DNA of 64,000 bases from Treponema_C sp050937815 (GCF_050937815.1 NZ_JACDIJ010000003.1:62001-126000); one strand, 5' to 3'. Shown: positions 9,603 to 18,497, counted from the first letter of the stretch. Translations and numbers: made by a program. Notes: generated from the letters alone by a model not told the origin.

Positions 9603-12600
9603 TTAGCTTTCGTTTTTTCCGCGGAACACTTTGCCGGTCGGAGATACCGTTATCTTCCGTGCCGCCCTCGTACCGAACAGTACATTTATCGAAATAAAGT
9701 TTTGTCCCGCATTTGTTCCCCAGTCTTTTTCCAAAAGGTTTTCGTTTGTCGCATATACCCATGACTCAATGTCTTTTGCCGCATAAATCGGGCGTATATC
9801 TAATTTGTTTTGAGTTGCGCTAAAACTCGCTATCCTGGCTTTTTTCCATATTCCGTTTTGCGAAAATTCAATATAATCGTCTTTGTGCAAAAGACAAACT
9901 TTTCGTGCGGCAGGATGAGGCTTTTTTTCAATCGGCCGTTTGTTTTTATCGATATCTTCAGGATCCCGTCGAATGTATTGGCCTTGAAAAGTCGATTTTT
10001 CCCCTTCTTTTTTCGGAGGAATTTCCCAAATCATAACGCAAAAATAATCTTCCGGATTTAAATACCGCGTGCAGATATTTCGCTTTTTTGCATTCGGAGA
10101 AATGACAATCGGTTTTTGTATAAAGGTTTTACACCGTATATGTCTTATTGGCGGAAGCTTTAATCTTTCCCGTTCGTCATTAAAATCGGCCAACACTTTT
10201 TCAACTGATTCGTTAGGATGTGCATCGGTACGTGTACGCAGTTTTTCGCGAATCTCTTTATCGACAATTGTTTCTATGTCTTTTTTTGTTTTTAAGGATG
10301 AAAAATCGGTACGCGCAGCAAAAAAATATTTGTAAACCGATATTTGCGGGTATGTAGTTTTTAATTCGCTTACCGCTTTTTTTAAGCTGCCGCGTTCGGC
10401 AATCAATTCTTCAAATTCTTCACGTATACGTTCGTCCTTAATGTTTTCAATATCTTCTTGTATCAGGCTTTGTATCGGAACCTTTGTTTCCTGTTTTATA
10501 CGGCCGAGTAAGGTTTCTTTTGAAAGTTTGCCTTCCGGACCGTGATCCGGTTTAAAACTGACGACGATTTTTCGCAGTGCCTCTGTAATATCGCTTCTCG
10601 CAAAGGGCAGCGGGGGCAAAGCATTCCCCGTTTTTGTACTTTTTTCCCGCATGGTATGCAAATTCGATATCTTTTGAAGTAAAGATCTGTCGGTTAATGC
10701 GATAACCATAGCGTCAAGGGCGTGATGACGGTGATCGTATCTGTTTTTTTTAAGCTCTCCTATTTGTTCGCTTTTTAAATTAAATTCGGCAATAACAGCG
10801 TCGGTCAACTCGCGGTTTAAAATCTTGTCTATTTGCCAAACGTCGCGCAATTTTTTTGTCATAGCTCCCGTGATAACCCATACGTTCGAAGGTTTATCGG
10901 TTATACTGGTTATATACCTGCGTGCAGCTTTGGACAGGTAGCGGGTATCGTTCAATTGGCGTTCGATAAAATTTCTGCTTGCCAAAAATGCTTCCACGGC
11001 ATCCGATGCAAAACGCGCCTGTTTTTTGGGATTGCTCAAGCGCGAAACTCTTTCCATAATATCAGCCCAATTATACCCTTCCGGATTTGTGCCGAATGCT
11101 TCGTAGGGCGTGTGTTCTCCTTTTATCGCATTGCAGCGTGCATGAGCTACGGTCAAATTCGATTCATTATCTAAAAAACTTCGGCTGTAGGGAATAATAT
11201 GTTCGATTTCAATATTTTTTGTAAACAGTTCCGATGCACTTATTTGCTTGCCGCAGTATAAACAGGGGCGGCTTAAACTGTCGTTTCCCAATTCTTCCCA
11301 TAATCTCATTTTTCTGCGTTCAAGCCGGCCGGGAAAGGAAATTGCAGAATATGCTTCTTTTATTTTTTTATTTAAAATTTCGTTTTGTTTTGCTTGCAAA
11401 GCTTGTTTTTTACGTATTTCTTTTTTTGCATCCGTGCTTGCTTTTAATTCGCGTGAAAGCTCTACGACTATTTCGGCCGGTTTTCCGTACTCTTTGATAA
11501 GACCGTTTACGACGACTCTTGTTTGATTTAATGCGACATGTACGGTCGGGTTCCCTATTTTCCCGTATTTTTTTTCGGGATTTTTTTCGTCGGCTTGACC
11601 GTTTGCACCGATAGTGCTGCCGGTAAGCACTTTTCCGTAGTAGGGTAAAAGGTTGTGTTTTTGAACCGAATCGTCATAATGATCGTATCCGAGCAAAAGC
11701 AATGCTTTATCGAATTGGAGGCGTTTTTCGCTCATTTCCCGCACAAGCTTTTGCTGAAGTTCGGCACATAAACTTACCGTGCCGTCTTGAAGGGATATTT
11801 TTGCGATGTTACGCCTTTGTTCCTCGGAAAGTTCATACTTTGAAAGCATCGCAAACACATCTTTGTCTTCATTTGCGCTGATAAGACATTCCGTAATGGC
11901 GTCTTGTTCTTCCAGCGAAAAGCTATCCCACATTTCACCGAAACATTCCGGTTTACGCATAACCGCTGCAGTACGGTTACCGTTTAATTTGCTGCGCGCT
12001 TCGGTTTCAAGGTTAAAACGGCCTTCTATATGCAAAAGTTTTTTGATTTTGCCGAAACTCAATTCGTTTACCTTGTCCAAAGCATCTATCAAAATATCCT
12101 GCTGTTCTTCATTTAAACACACGGGATTATTTTTTTCGTCATAATATTTTAAATTGTATACTTCCTGTAAAATACGGTATTTATGCGAACTGGGCATAGC
12201 CTTAAAAGTGCGTTCTTTATCCGTCATAAATTGACACTTACCCCGTTCTTGGGGCTGCAGCGGTCGTTGGAAAAAAATAAGATGCTTTATTTTATCCCAA
12301 TTTACGTTTGGGAAAAAAGGTTCTTGTGTTTTACGCAATAAATCGAATTCCGTTTCATACATAGCGCGCAGGGGATAAAAATCGGTTCTTCCGGGAACAA
12401 AGCGGATACCCTTATTATTATCGCGGTTTTTCCATAAAAATTCGCCCAAACTTCTGCATCCGCTGTCATCTATTATTTTCGTTAAAAGTTCACACTTTTC
12501 GCTTTGACTTAACTTTGCTCCCGCGTTTTTTTGTGTGCTTTCCGTTTTTTTTGTATCCGTTACATTATCTTTATCTTTACGGTTGCTTTTAAAACCGCGC

Positions 12601-12977
12601 CGGACACCCAAATGAAATAAGGCACGCCCGAGTTCAAAAGCTTCCAATTTTTTATCCAATCCCTTTACCCGCAGTTCATAGGGATTTACCGCTTTAAGTT
12701 TAAGCGCTTCTTCAGTATTTGCCGGAAAGAGGCCGTCCGTCCGTAATTGTACAAATAAAGCGCGCCTGCGTTGTTTTCTTCGTCGTAAATTCTTTCTGAT
12801 ACCGCGCGCCTGCCTGCGTGCGACAGCAAGCGGTTCTCCCGTTTTAGGTTCTCTTCCGTCGGAAAAAATACGTACGCCCATATCGACCAATTTGTCGGGT
12901 TCGCCGTCTTTATTGAGACCCAAAGCACACCAGCCTATTGAATTTGTTCCTAAATCGAGTCCTAATCGCCACTGCAT
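9603..12977 (-). CDS. cas9: Cas9 endonuclease, type II-C size class
   Basis: RNA-guided DNA endonuclease of 1124 residues, in the II-C range and well below most II-A proteins. RuvC-I is RLGLDLGTNSIGW with D8. The arginine-rich bridge helix spans about residues 53-78 (RRQARGIRKNLRRRKQRRR). RuvC-II is AEIVVELSRE with E506. The HNH motif is IEIEHIIPYS with H593 and N607. RuvC-III is YDHRHHALDAMV with H752 and D755. All nuclease residues are therefore present. Unusually for II-C, the HNH region is preceded by PCLYCGKQIS (C572, C575) with C615 downstream, suggesting a remnant or functional zinc knuckle. Start ATG 12977 follows AAGGAAG at suitable distance and lies about 29 nt from the predicted transcription start. 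It heads the cas9-cas1-cas2 operon. Confidence 0.97.
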   Translation of the reverse strand: MQWRLGLDLGTNSIGWCALGLNKDGEPDKLVDMGVRIFSDGREPKTGEPLAVARRQARGIRKNLRRRKQRRRALFVQLRTDGLFPANTEEALKLKAVNPYELRVKGLDKKLEAFELGRALFHLGVRRGFKSNRKDKDNVTDTKKTESTQKNAGAKLSQSEKCELLTKIIDDSGCRSLGEFLWKNRDNNKGIRFVPGRTDFYPLRAMYETEFDLLRKTQEPFFPNVNWDKIKHLIFFQRPLQPQERGKCQFMTDKERTFKAMPSSHKYRILQEVYNLKYYDEKNNPVCLNEEQQDILIDALDKVNELSFGKIKKLLHIEGRFNLETEARSKLNGNRTAAVMRKPECFGEMWDSFSLEEQDAITECLISANEDKDVFAMLSKYELSEEQRRNIAKISLQDGTVSLCAELQQKLVREMSEKRLQFDKALLLLGYDHYDDSVQKHNLLPYYGKVLTGSTIGANGQADEKNPEKKYGKIGNPTVHVALNQTRVVVNGLIKEYGKPAEIVVELSRELKASTDAKKEIRKKQALQAKQNEILNKKIKEAYSAISFPGRLERRKMRLWEELGNDSLSRPCLYCGKQISASELFTKNIEIEHIIPYSRSFLDNESNLTVAHARCNAIKGEHTPYEAFGTNPEGYNWADIMERVSRLSNPKKQARFASDAVEAFLASRNFIERQLNDTRYLSKAARRYITSITDKPSNVWVITGAMTKKLRDVWQIDKILNRELTDAVIAEFNLKSEQIGELKKNRYDHRHHALDAMVIALTDRSLLQKISNLHTMREKSTKTGNALPPLPFARSDITEALRKIVVSFKPDHGPEGKLSKETLLGRIKQETKVPIQSLIQEDIENIKDERIREEFEELIAERGSLKKAVSELKTTYPQISVYKYFFAARTDFSSLKTKKDIETIVDKEIREKLRTRTDAHPNESVEKVLADFNDERERLKLPPIRHIRCKTFIQKPIVISPNAKKRNICTRYLNPEDYFCVMIWEIPPKKEGEKSTFQGQYIRRDPEDIDKNKRPIEKKPHPAARKVCLLHKDDYIEFSQNGIWKKARIASFSATQNKLDIRPIYAAKDIESWVYATNENLLEKDWGTNAGQNFISINVLFGTRAARKITVSPTGKVFRGKNES

Positions 12978-13012
12978 ATCGACTTCCTTATTATGTTACG
13001 GTATCAATAAAA

Positions 13013-13041
13013 ACTGTAGCACAGGCAGGCGCTCTTGTCAA
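13013..13041 (-). promoter_or_regulatory. cas operon promoter
   Basis: On the minus strand, TTGACA (13036-13041) and TACAGT (13013-13018) are separated by exactly 17 bp, placing the start of transcription about 29 nt upstream of the cas9 ATG. Confidence 0.7.
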
Positions 13042-13174
13042 ATTTTATTATAAAAAAATGTAAACAATTTTTATAGATGGTCTTTTATAAATTCGATTTA
13101 TGCGCTTTTTCTTTGACGGGTTTTATCCTTTTGCCCCCTTGACTTAAAAAGGCATAAAAGGACACTATAAGACT

Positions 13175-13804
13175 ATGAAAAAACACTTTTTTACGGTTGC
13201 GGTTTTAATGTACGGCGCATTTGTGTTTGCACATCCTCATGTTGCAATTACCTCATCGGTTAATTTTGTATGGGAAGGCAAAAGTTTACAGGGTGCTTAT
13301 ATCGAATGGACCTTCGACAGATTTTTCAGCGCGGACATTATAAACTGGCTTGATGCCGACCGCGACGGTACCTTTAATAAAGCGGAAAACGAACAAGTAT
13401 ATAATAACGCTTTTATCAATTTACGAAATTACTATTATTATACCTTTATTCGGCAAGGGAAAAAACGGACAAATCCCGAAAAAGTTACGCAGTTTAAAGC
13501 AACTCAAAATAAGGGAATTATGACATATCGGTTTTATATCGATCTATCCTCGTATGCAGGCAATGAACTCTACGTCGCCGTATATGATTATACGTATTTT
13601 TGCGACATACGCTATGCCGAAGACAGGGGCGTACTTTTGACATACGACCGCTCTCAAATTAACCCCTCTTTTACAATAATTGAAAACCGCGACTACCCCG
13701 TGTTTTACGATCCGCTCGGTCCGATCACCGATACGAGCGTATATTATGAATGGAAACCGGGATTGCAAACCTATTATCCGCGCGAAATTCGTATCAGCTG
13801 GTAG
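13175..13804 (+). CDS. DUF1007 periplasmic protein, metal transporter partner
   Basis: Secreted protein of 209 residues. A signal peptide (MKKHFFTVAVLMYGAFVFAHP) is cleaved just before an HPHV motif, the hallmark N-terminus of DUF1007 (COG3683) proteins, whose new amino terminus plus His residues could bind a metal. The DADRDGTFNKAE stretch (about residues 65-76) resembles a calcium-binding loop. This family is commonly encoded next to NicO/RcnA-type nickel/cobalt permeases, and here the NicO gene starts 19 bp downstream. I infer an accessory, possibly metal-delivering role. It is divergent from the cas operon; a TTGACT occurs upstream at 13139 but without a convincing -10 box. Confidence 0.82.
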   Translation: MKKHFFTVAVLMYGAFVFAHPHVAITSSVNFVWEGKSLQGAYIEWTFDRFFSADIINWLDADRDGTFNKAENEQVYNNAFINLRNYYYYTFIRQGKKRTNPEKVTQFKATQNKGIMTYRFYIDLSSYAGNELYVAVYDYTYFCDIRYAEDRGVLLTYDRSQINPSFTIIENRDYPVFYDPLGPITDTSVYYEWKPGLQTYYPREIRISW

Positions 13805-13823
13805 CGGGCGGGACGGCCGGTTT

Positions 13824-14927
13824 ATGCGGAATACAAAGCGTACAATTTTTATCTGCGCTTTATGTGCACTTTTTTTTACGATTGCCGCTCCCGCGTTAAA
13901 AGCAAACCCCTTGTATACGCCCGGTGCTGCCGGCGCCGCACAGGAGCAAAAAAAGACAAACAGTGGAAACGGGCAGGCGGAGCAAAACGAAGCCGCACAA
14001 ACAAAGGAGCATACCCCCGACGCTCAGGGTGCGGACATAAAACAGCTTCGCCCGGTGCGTATAAGCGGCGCTTCTTCCGAATTAATCGGAATGCAGCGTT
14101 CCGTCCGCGAGCGTGTAGGCGATTTATTGTATGCATTTAAAGAGGGTAAAGCTGAAGGCAGCCTATCCTCCGGAAAAAACACAGGCATTTTGCGGCTTCT
14201 TTTTATACTTTCTTTTTTATACGGCATTTTACACGCCGCAGGCCCCGGACACAGAAAAACCCTTGTGTTTTCGCTGTATTTAACCCGCTGCGCCCCTGTG
14301 TGGGAACCGTTTGCCGCTTCATGTGTACTTACATTTTTACACGGCGGAACCGCGGTAGCGCTGATTTTAATTTTAAAAGGCGTGGAATCTTCTTTGGGAG
14401 CCTCCGCCGACCGTATCGGCATTTACTTGGAAGGTTTTTCTTATTTGCTTATTATTCTTACCGCTGCCGTTCTTTTGGTAAAAGAGAGTGTCGAATTTTT
14501 TATGCACGGGCGCTGTTCGTGCGGCGGCAGACACAGACTGCAAAACACAAAGCTTCCCGCCAAACAAAGCGCGCCGAACGCTTCTTTTGAAAAAACCGGC
14601 CCCGTGCAAAATATATCGCTGATATCGCTTTTTGTATCCGGCCTTTATCCCTGCCCCGGTGCAGTTCTTGTTTTGATTTTATCCTATACGCTTGATGTAA
14701 CCGGGCTGGGAATTATTTGCGTTTTTATTATGTCGGCCGGTATGGCACTGCCTGTAGGCGCCTCTGCCTACCTTGCATGGGCAGGCAGAAGCGGTTTGTT
14801 TCAAATCCTAAAGAAAAACCGAAAAAGCGCCGCCGCGCTTTCGTTTGCAGTAGAAGCGTTCGGCTATGTGCTGCTCATCGTTTTTTCACTGTATATTGCC
14901 CTGCCCTTTTTCAAAAACTTTATATAA
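13824..14927 (+). CDS. NicO/RcnA-family metal permease
   Basis: Membrane protein of 367 residues from the NicO (COG2215) nickel/cobalt transporter family. I use ATG 13824 (MRNTKRTIFICALCALFF), which gives a signal sequence, rather than the earlier ATG 13680 lying inside the DUF1007 gene in another frame. After a polar periplasmic stretch rich in Gln/Asn/Lys (about residues 30-105) come about six membrane segments. The diagnostic LHAAGPGHRK lies in the first core helix region and a second family signature, GLYPCPGAVLVL, in the second half, separated by a His/Cys-containing loop (FFMHGRCSCGGRHR). Together with the DUF1007 protein it forms a two-gene metal transport unit. Substrate and direction cannot be told from the sequence. 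Confidence 0.82.
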   Translation: MRNTKRTIFICALCALFFTIAAPALKANPLYTPGAAGAAQEQKKTNSGNGQAEQNEAAQTKEHTPDAQGADIKQLRPVRISGASSELIGMQRSVRERVGDLLYAFKEGKAEGSLSSGKNTGILRLLFILSFLYGILHAAGPGHRKTLVFSLYLTRCAPVWEPFAASCVLTFLHGGTAVALILILKGVESSLGASADRIGIYLEGFSYLLIILTAAVLLVKESVEFFMHGRCSCGGRHRLQNTKLPAKQSAPNASFEKTGPVQNISLISLFVSGLYPCPGAVLVLILSYTLDVTGLGIICVFIMSAGMALPVGASAYLAWAGRSGLFQILKKNRKSAAALSFAVEAFGYVLLIVFSLYIALPFFKNFI

Positions 14928-14942
14928 GCGGCCTTGCTCTTT

Positions 14943-16139
14943 TTAATACTCCCTCATGTGTTTGGTTTTCCGCTGTTCAAAAAAACCTTTTTTTGTTACC
15001 GTTTCGGACACTGCCCGTATGTATTCTTCATTCCGTTCCATTTCGCTTACCGTATAGAATTTATAGGCTTTATCGCTTATGTTCGAAAGCTCGGCTTTAT
15101 AATAATTGGAATCCGCTTTTTTTGAAAAACGGTAATATTTGGATAGATGAACGGCAAAAAACCATTCGGCGTCATTGTTAATCATGTAAATATAAAACAC
15201 AGGCCTTCCGGAAGGTGCGTATTGAGGGTCGAACCTTTGTTCGATTTTTCTTCCCAAGCCTTTTTCCAATTCGCTGTAAAAATCTTTCGGCGAAATTAAT
15301 ATATGCTTATTCGGATTGTCGTCTTTTGAATACTTTTTTTGCTCTTTGTTGTAAATTAAACAATACACGAGCTCGGTATTGCCTTCAAACGGATATGCTC
15401 CTGTTTTTGTTTTATATTCTTCGATAAGTTTTCCGTAATATACCAAATCGCGCAGCCTGATAATATCGCAGTCGTCTTGAAACGCCTGCTCGATTTTATC
15501 TAATGGCGGAGACGCATTTTTTAGATAGTCGATTTCCTCTTCGGATTTTTCCGGACTTGTAATTTTTTCAGTAATAAACTGCAAGATAGGTTCCGTATGT
15601 TCAATGCTTTTTTGAAATACGATTTCAATTTTATTTAAGCGGCGGGGAAAAGACATTTTTATAAGATTTTCATTTTTGTAAAGGCCGGCCGCATTATTCG
15701 ATCCGATTTTTATTCCGCTGCCGTCAAAATATACATTCAACCCGTCATCTTCCACTTTGGCGCTTACTTTTTTTCCTAATGTTTTTGAAAATAAATCCTC
15801 TATTATTTCCAAGGTCGCACTTTGAGCGGTAATTAAATGGAAATCTCCCTTTACAAATTTTCCCTCATTGGAAACGGATTCTTCGACTGCCGTAAAATAG
15901 GTATAGTTATATTTTTCTTTTACATAACGCGCTTTGGCAATCAGTTTTTTTATTGAATTGACATCGTTTACAATCGATCCGGTATTTTGTTTATGCACAA
16001 TATTATATTCGATTACATGTGCATAATTGTCCGCAAAATAATAGGCAACATATATTTCTTGAGCCGAAAAATTATTCACTTGTGCAAAACACATTGCTGC
16101 AACACAAAAGAAAATCAATAACCATAGGCTTTTTTTCAT
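14943..16139 (-). CDS. Exported protein of unknown function
   Basis: Predicted secreted protein of 398 residues. The start is ATG 16139 (MKKSLWLLIFFCVAAMCFAQ) because GGAGG sits 6 bases upstream; the longer ATG at 16175 lacks such a site. The signal peptide ends at CFAQ. The mature protein is charged and mixed alpha/beta, with no motif I recognise. Features are a repeated aromatic pattern near the C-terminus (AEWFFAVHLSKYYRF) and a Lys/Arg-rich tail. It lies 15 bp from the convergent NicO permease gene and 42 bp downstream of a truncated small reading frame, suggesting an accessory, rearranged region. Confidence 0.65.
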   Translation of the reverse strand: MKKSLWLLIFFCVAAMCFAQVNNFSAQEIYVAYYFADNYAHVIEYNIVHKQNTGSIVNDVNSIKKLIAKARYVKEKYNYTYFTAVEESVSNEGKFVKGDFHLITAQSATLEIIEDLFSKTLGKKVSAKVEDDGLNVYFDGSGIKIGSNNAAGLYKNENLIKMSFPRRLNKIEIVFQKSIEHTEPILQFITEKITSPEKSEEEIDYLKNASPPLDKIEQAFQDDCDIIRLRDLVYYGKLIEEYKTKTGAYPFEGNTELVYCLIYNKEQKKYSKDDNPNKHILISPKDFYSELEKGLGRKIEQRFDPQYAPSGRPVFYIYMINNDAEWFFAVHLSKYYRFSKKADSNYYKAELSNISDKAYKFYTVSEMERNEEYIRAVSETVTKKGFFEQRKTKHMREY

Positions 16140-16181
16140 TTTTGTCCTCCGCTTTTGTGCCGATATTTTTTGCATCTCTTT

Positions 16182-16437
16182 TTATTCAACGGCGATATTT
16201 CCGGTTACGGGCTTTCCGTTCCATATTTTCCCGTCAGAGATATAGTACAATCTCATGTTTGTTTTATCGGTTTTTATATAATCAATTACATACACATTGC
16301 CGGATTCTACATTCATAGGATAATTATCATAAGGCAGCACGTCGCCGGTTTTTGGTTTGCCTTTCATTGCCTCATATGCTCCGTCAAGCTGCCAAAACTC
16401 CTGTATTCTTTTTGGTGCAAAGATAAAGCAATATTAA
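16182..16437 (-). pseudogene. 3' fragment of an unknown gene
   Basis: An open frame of about 84 codons reading ...APKRIQEFWQLDGAYEAMK...GKIWNGKPVTGNIAVE. An in-frame stop lies at about 16438 and no start codon with a ribosome binding site precedes the conserved-looking part; the first ATG (16367) falls mid-domain. I read it as the C-terminal piece of a larger protein. It could instead be a 61-residue gene from ATG 16367. Function unknown. Confidence 0.4.
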
Positions 16438-16445
16438 AAACGGTG

Positions 16446-16817
16446 TTAGGCCGCTATTTCAATATAAAAAGGGCTGCCTCGTGTTCCCGTTCCTTTTATC
16501 TCTTTTATAATATGTATTTCCTTTAGTAGTGAAAAGAAAAAAGTGCAATTACAATTGTGTCTGCCTTTTGTTGAATCAAATACTGACGGATTATAGGCCT
16601 TTAAATCATTTGAAGAACATTTTCTGCCTCTAAACATATTATATGCATCATATAAATCTTTTATATTTACATATATTTTTGAATTTCCTCGTTGATAACA
16701 AATGTTTCCCGCCTCAGAAATATTTTTAATAATGCTTTGTCCGCCGCCGGGGTTTTGCAGTTTTAATTCGGGTTTTATGAGAGCAAATACTTTTTCTTCA
16801 AATTCCGTTTCATTCAT
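16446..16817 (-). CDS. Small protein of unknown function
   Basis: A 123-residue soluble protein if started at ATG 16817 (MNETEFEEKVF); an in-frame ATG at 16862 would add 15 residues. The sequence contains PGGGQSIIK, YQRGNSKIYVNIKDLYDAY and KGRHNCNCTFFFSLLKE, ending GTRGSPFYIEIAA. The overall pattern resembles a small DNA-associated module I have seen at the end of restriction-related proteins, but I cannot name it and hold this loosely. It is divergent from the DUF234 ATPase gene, and the intergenic space holds one copy of the local dispersed repeat. Confidence 0.55.
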   Translation of the reverse strand: MNETEFEEKVFALIKPELKLQNPGGGQSIIKNISEAGNICYQRGNSKIYVNIKDLYDAYNMFRGRKCSSNDLKAYNPSVFDSTKGRHNCNCTFFFSLLKEIHIIKEIKGTGTRGSPFYIEIAA

Positions 16818-16880
16818 ATTTTCCAAGACTCCTATGTATTGTTTTTTTACAGTATACCACACAGAGAACAGTTGTCAATA

Positions 16881-16917
16881 ATGCAAAACTCCTCAAATTC
16901 ATCAAAAAATGTGCGAG
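16881..16917. repeat. Dispersed repeat, copy A
   Basis: ATGCAAAACTCCTCAAATTC then ATCAAAAAATG. It matches copies at 18435, 18498 and 19769 over about 35 bases. The preceding GTTGTCAATA is also shared with copy B. It lies between the unknown 123-residue gene and the ATPase. Confidence 0.75.
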
Positions 16918-16928
16918 GACAGATCTCC

Positions 16929-16992
16929 TTGACAAACCCCTTCCGGCATGAGATACTTTACTCGGATACAACCGAGTCGGAAGGAGCCGAGT
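16929..16992 (+). promoter_or_regulatory. ATPase gene promoter with alternative inverted repeats
   Basis: TTGACA (16929-16934) and GATACT (16952-16957) are 17 bp apart. ACTCGG (16960-16965) is complementary both to CCGAGT at 16972-16977 (6-base loop) and to CCGAGT at 16987-16992. The second pairing would enclose the ribosome binding site GGAAGGAG (16979-16986). As the start of transcription should fall near 16964, a DNA operator is as likely as an RNA switch. Confidence 0.45.
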
Positions 16993-16995
16993 AAA

Positions 16996-18402
16996 ATGAA
17001 ATTTTTAGGAAGAAAAACGGAGCTCAAGCGATTAAAAAAAAGCCTATCCGATAAAGGCAATAAAACAATACTCATCTACGGACGCAGGAGAATCGGAAAA
17101 AGCGAACTCATTAAGCATGCGCTCGCAGACGAAAAAGCAAAAAGTATATACTATGAATGCAGACAAACATCGGAGCATAATAATACTGAAGGCCTGTCAA
17201 CTCTTTTATCGGAAATATTCCGAATGCCGCCGCTTGCCTTTAGAGAAATTGAAGATGTCCTCAGATTTATTTTCAAAAAATCCCTTGAAGAAAAGATACT
17301 CCTATGTCTGGACGAATATACTTATTTACGTGAGTCGGTACACGGAATGGACAGCATACTGAAATCACTTATAGATGAGTACCGTGAATATTCAAATCTT
17401 AAACTGATACTATGCGGCTCCTTTGTTGATACAATGCGATCGCTTTTGGAAGTTCAAAATCCTCTATACGGCAGAATCGATTTAACCATGTTCATAGAGC
17501 CTATGGATTATTATGACTCGGCATTGTTTTACAATGACTTTTCAGACGAGGATAAGGTCAAGCTGTACAGTGTGTTCGGGGGAATTCCTTATTATAACAG
17601 ACTTATAGATCCGAAATTGACTGCCTACGAAAATATATCGGAGCTTATAGTATCGGAGGGCTCACGGCTTGAAAACGAAGTAACGATGAATCTTAAATCG
17701 GAATTAAGCAAATTGGTGAACGCTAACGAAGTTTTTGATGCGCTTTCCCGCGGATATTCAAAATTCAGCGATATACTTTCGCAATCCCATGTTTCAAGCA
17801 GTCCCGCACTTTCCGATACGCTCGATAAACTGATTAAGATGACCGTTATTGTAAAGAACTCTCCGATTAACGATAAAAACAATCGTAAAAAAACAGGCTA
17901 TTATATAAGCGATAATCTGTCAAAATTCTATTACAGATATATTTTCAGATACTCTTCACAAAGAAGCGTAATGGAAACAAACACCTTTTATGAAAGATAC
18001 ATAAAAGAAGATTTTGAAACGAACTTTATCCCCAAAACATTTGAAGAAATAACCAAACAATATTTGATACGAAAAAATAAAAGCGGAACTTTTCCGGAAC
18101 CCTTTGATTTAATAGGATCGTACTATTATGACAATCCGGCAGAAAAAACAAACGGGGAATTCGATGTAGTAACATCCGGACCGAACGGATATATCTTTTT
18201 TGAAGTCAAGTACCGTAATTCCGAAATTTCCGAAAAAACGATTCGTAAAGAGATAGAGCAAGTCGAAAAAACGGGACTCCGATGTTATAAGTACGGGTTC
18301 GTATCAAAATCCGGCTTTGGAAATATTGTAAATAAAAAAGACTTGCTTTTAATAACATTAAAAGAGATGTATCGGACAGATAGCGCGAAAAACGGATATT
18401 AA
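16996..18402 (+). CDS. AAA-type ATPase with C-terminal DUF234 nuclease-like domain
   Basis: Protein of 468 residues from ATG 16996 (MKFLGRKTELKRLKKSL), chosen over ATG 16948 because GGAAGGAG lies just upstream. The 'F.GR..EL..L' opening, Walker A GRRRIGKSELI and Walker B LLCLDEYTYL identify the archaeal-type STAND-like ATPase family. A helical middle region follows, including a winged-helix-like SKFSDILSQSHVSSSPALSDTLDKL. The C-terminal DUF234-type domain has GEFDVVTSGPNGYIFFEVKYR, which fits a PD-(D/E)xK nuclease-like core (D and ExK). Such genes are widespread accessory ATPases of unclear function, sometimes suspected in mobile or defence contexts. Dispersed repeats flank it on both sides. 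Confidence 0.85.
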   Translation: MKFLGRKTELKRLKKSLSDKGNKTILIYGRRRIGKSELIKHALADEKAKSIYYECRQTSEHNNTEGLSTLLSEIFRMPPLAFREIEDVLRFIFKKSLEEKILLCLDEYTYLRESVHGMDSILKSLIDEYREYSNLKLILCGSFVDTMRSLLEVQNPLYGRIDLTMFIEPMDYYDSALFYNDFSDEDKVKLYSVFGGIPYYNRLIDPKLTAYENISELIVSEGSRLENEVTMNLKSELSKLVNANEVFDALSRGYSKFSDILSQSHVSSSPALSDTLDKLIKMTVIVKNSPINDKNNRKKTGYYISDNLSKFYYRYIFRYSSQRSVMETNTFYERYIKEDFETNFIPKTFEEITKQYLIRKNKSGTFPEPFDLIGSYYYDNPAEKTNGEFDVVTSGPNGYIFFEVKYRNSEISEKTIRKEIEQVEKTGLRCYKYGFVSKSGFGNIVNKKDLLLITLKEMYRTDSAKNGY

Positions 18403-18434
18403 CTGTTTTATCATACCCTAAACTGCTGTCAATT

Positions 18435-18474
18435 ATGCAAAACCCCTCAAATTTGCCGAAAAATGCGCCAAACG
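18435..18474. repeat. Dispersed repeat, copy B
   Basis: ATGCAAAACCCCTCAAATTT then GCCGAAAAATGCGCCAAACG; preceded by GCTGTCAATT, similar to copy A. It follows the ATPase stop by 32 bp. Confidence 0.75.
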
Positions 18475-18497
18475 TGCAGCCTGCATAATTCTCCATA

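Noticed and set aside
13125..13160. Minus-strand TTTTTAAGTCAA as a tracrRNA anti-repeat
   Set aside because: It could pair over about 12 positions with two G-U pairs, but the match arises because both sequences contain a TTGACTT -35-like element. The 5' GTTACAGG half is not matched and no tracr-like stem and terminator follow.
13680..13823. Upstream extension of the NicO permease to ATG 13680
   Set aside because: The added residues lie inside the DUF1007 gene in another frame. The ATG at 13824 gives a proper signal sequence right after that gene's stop.
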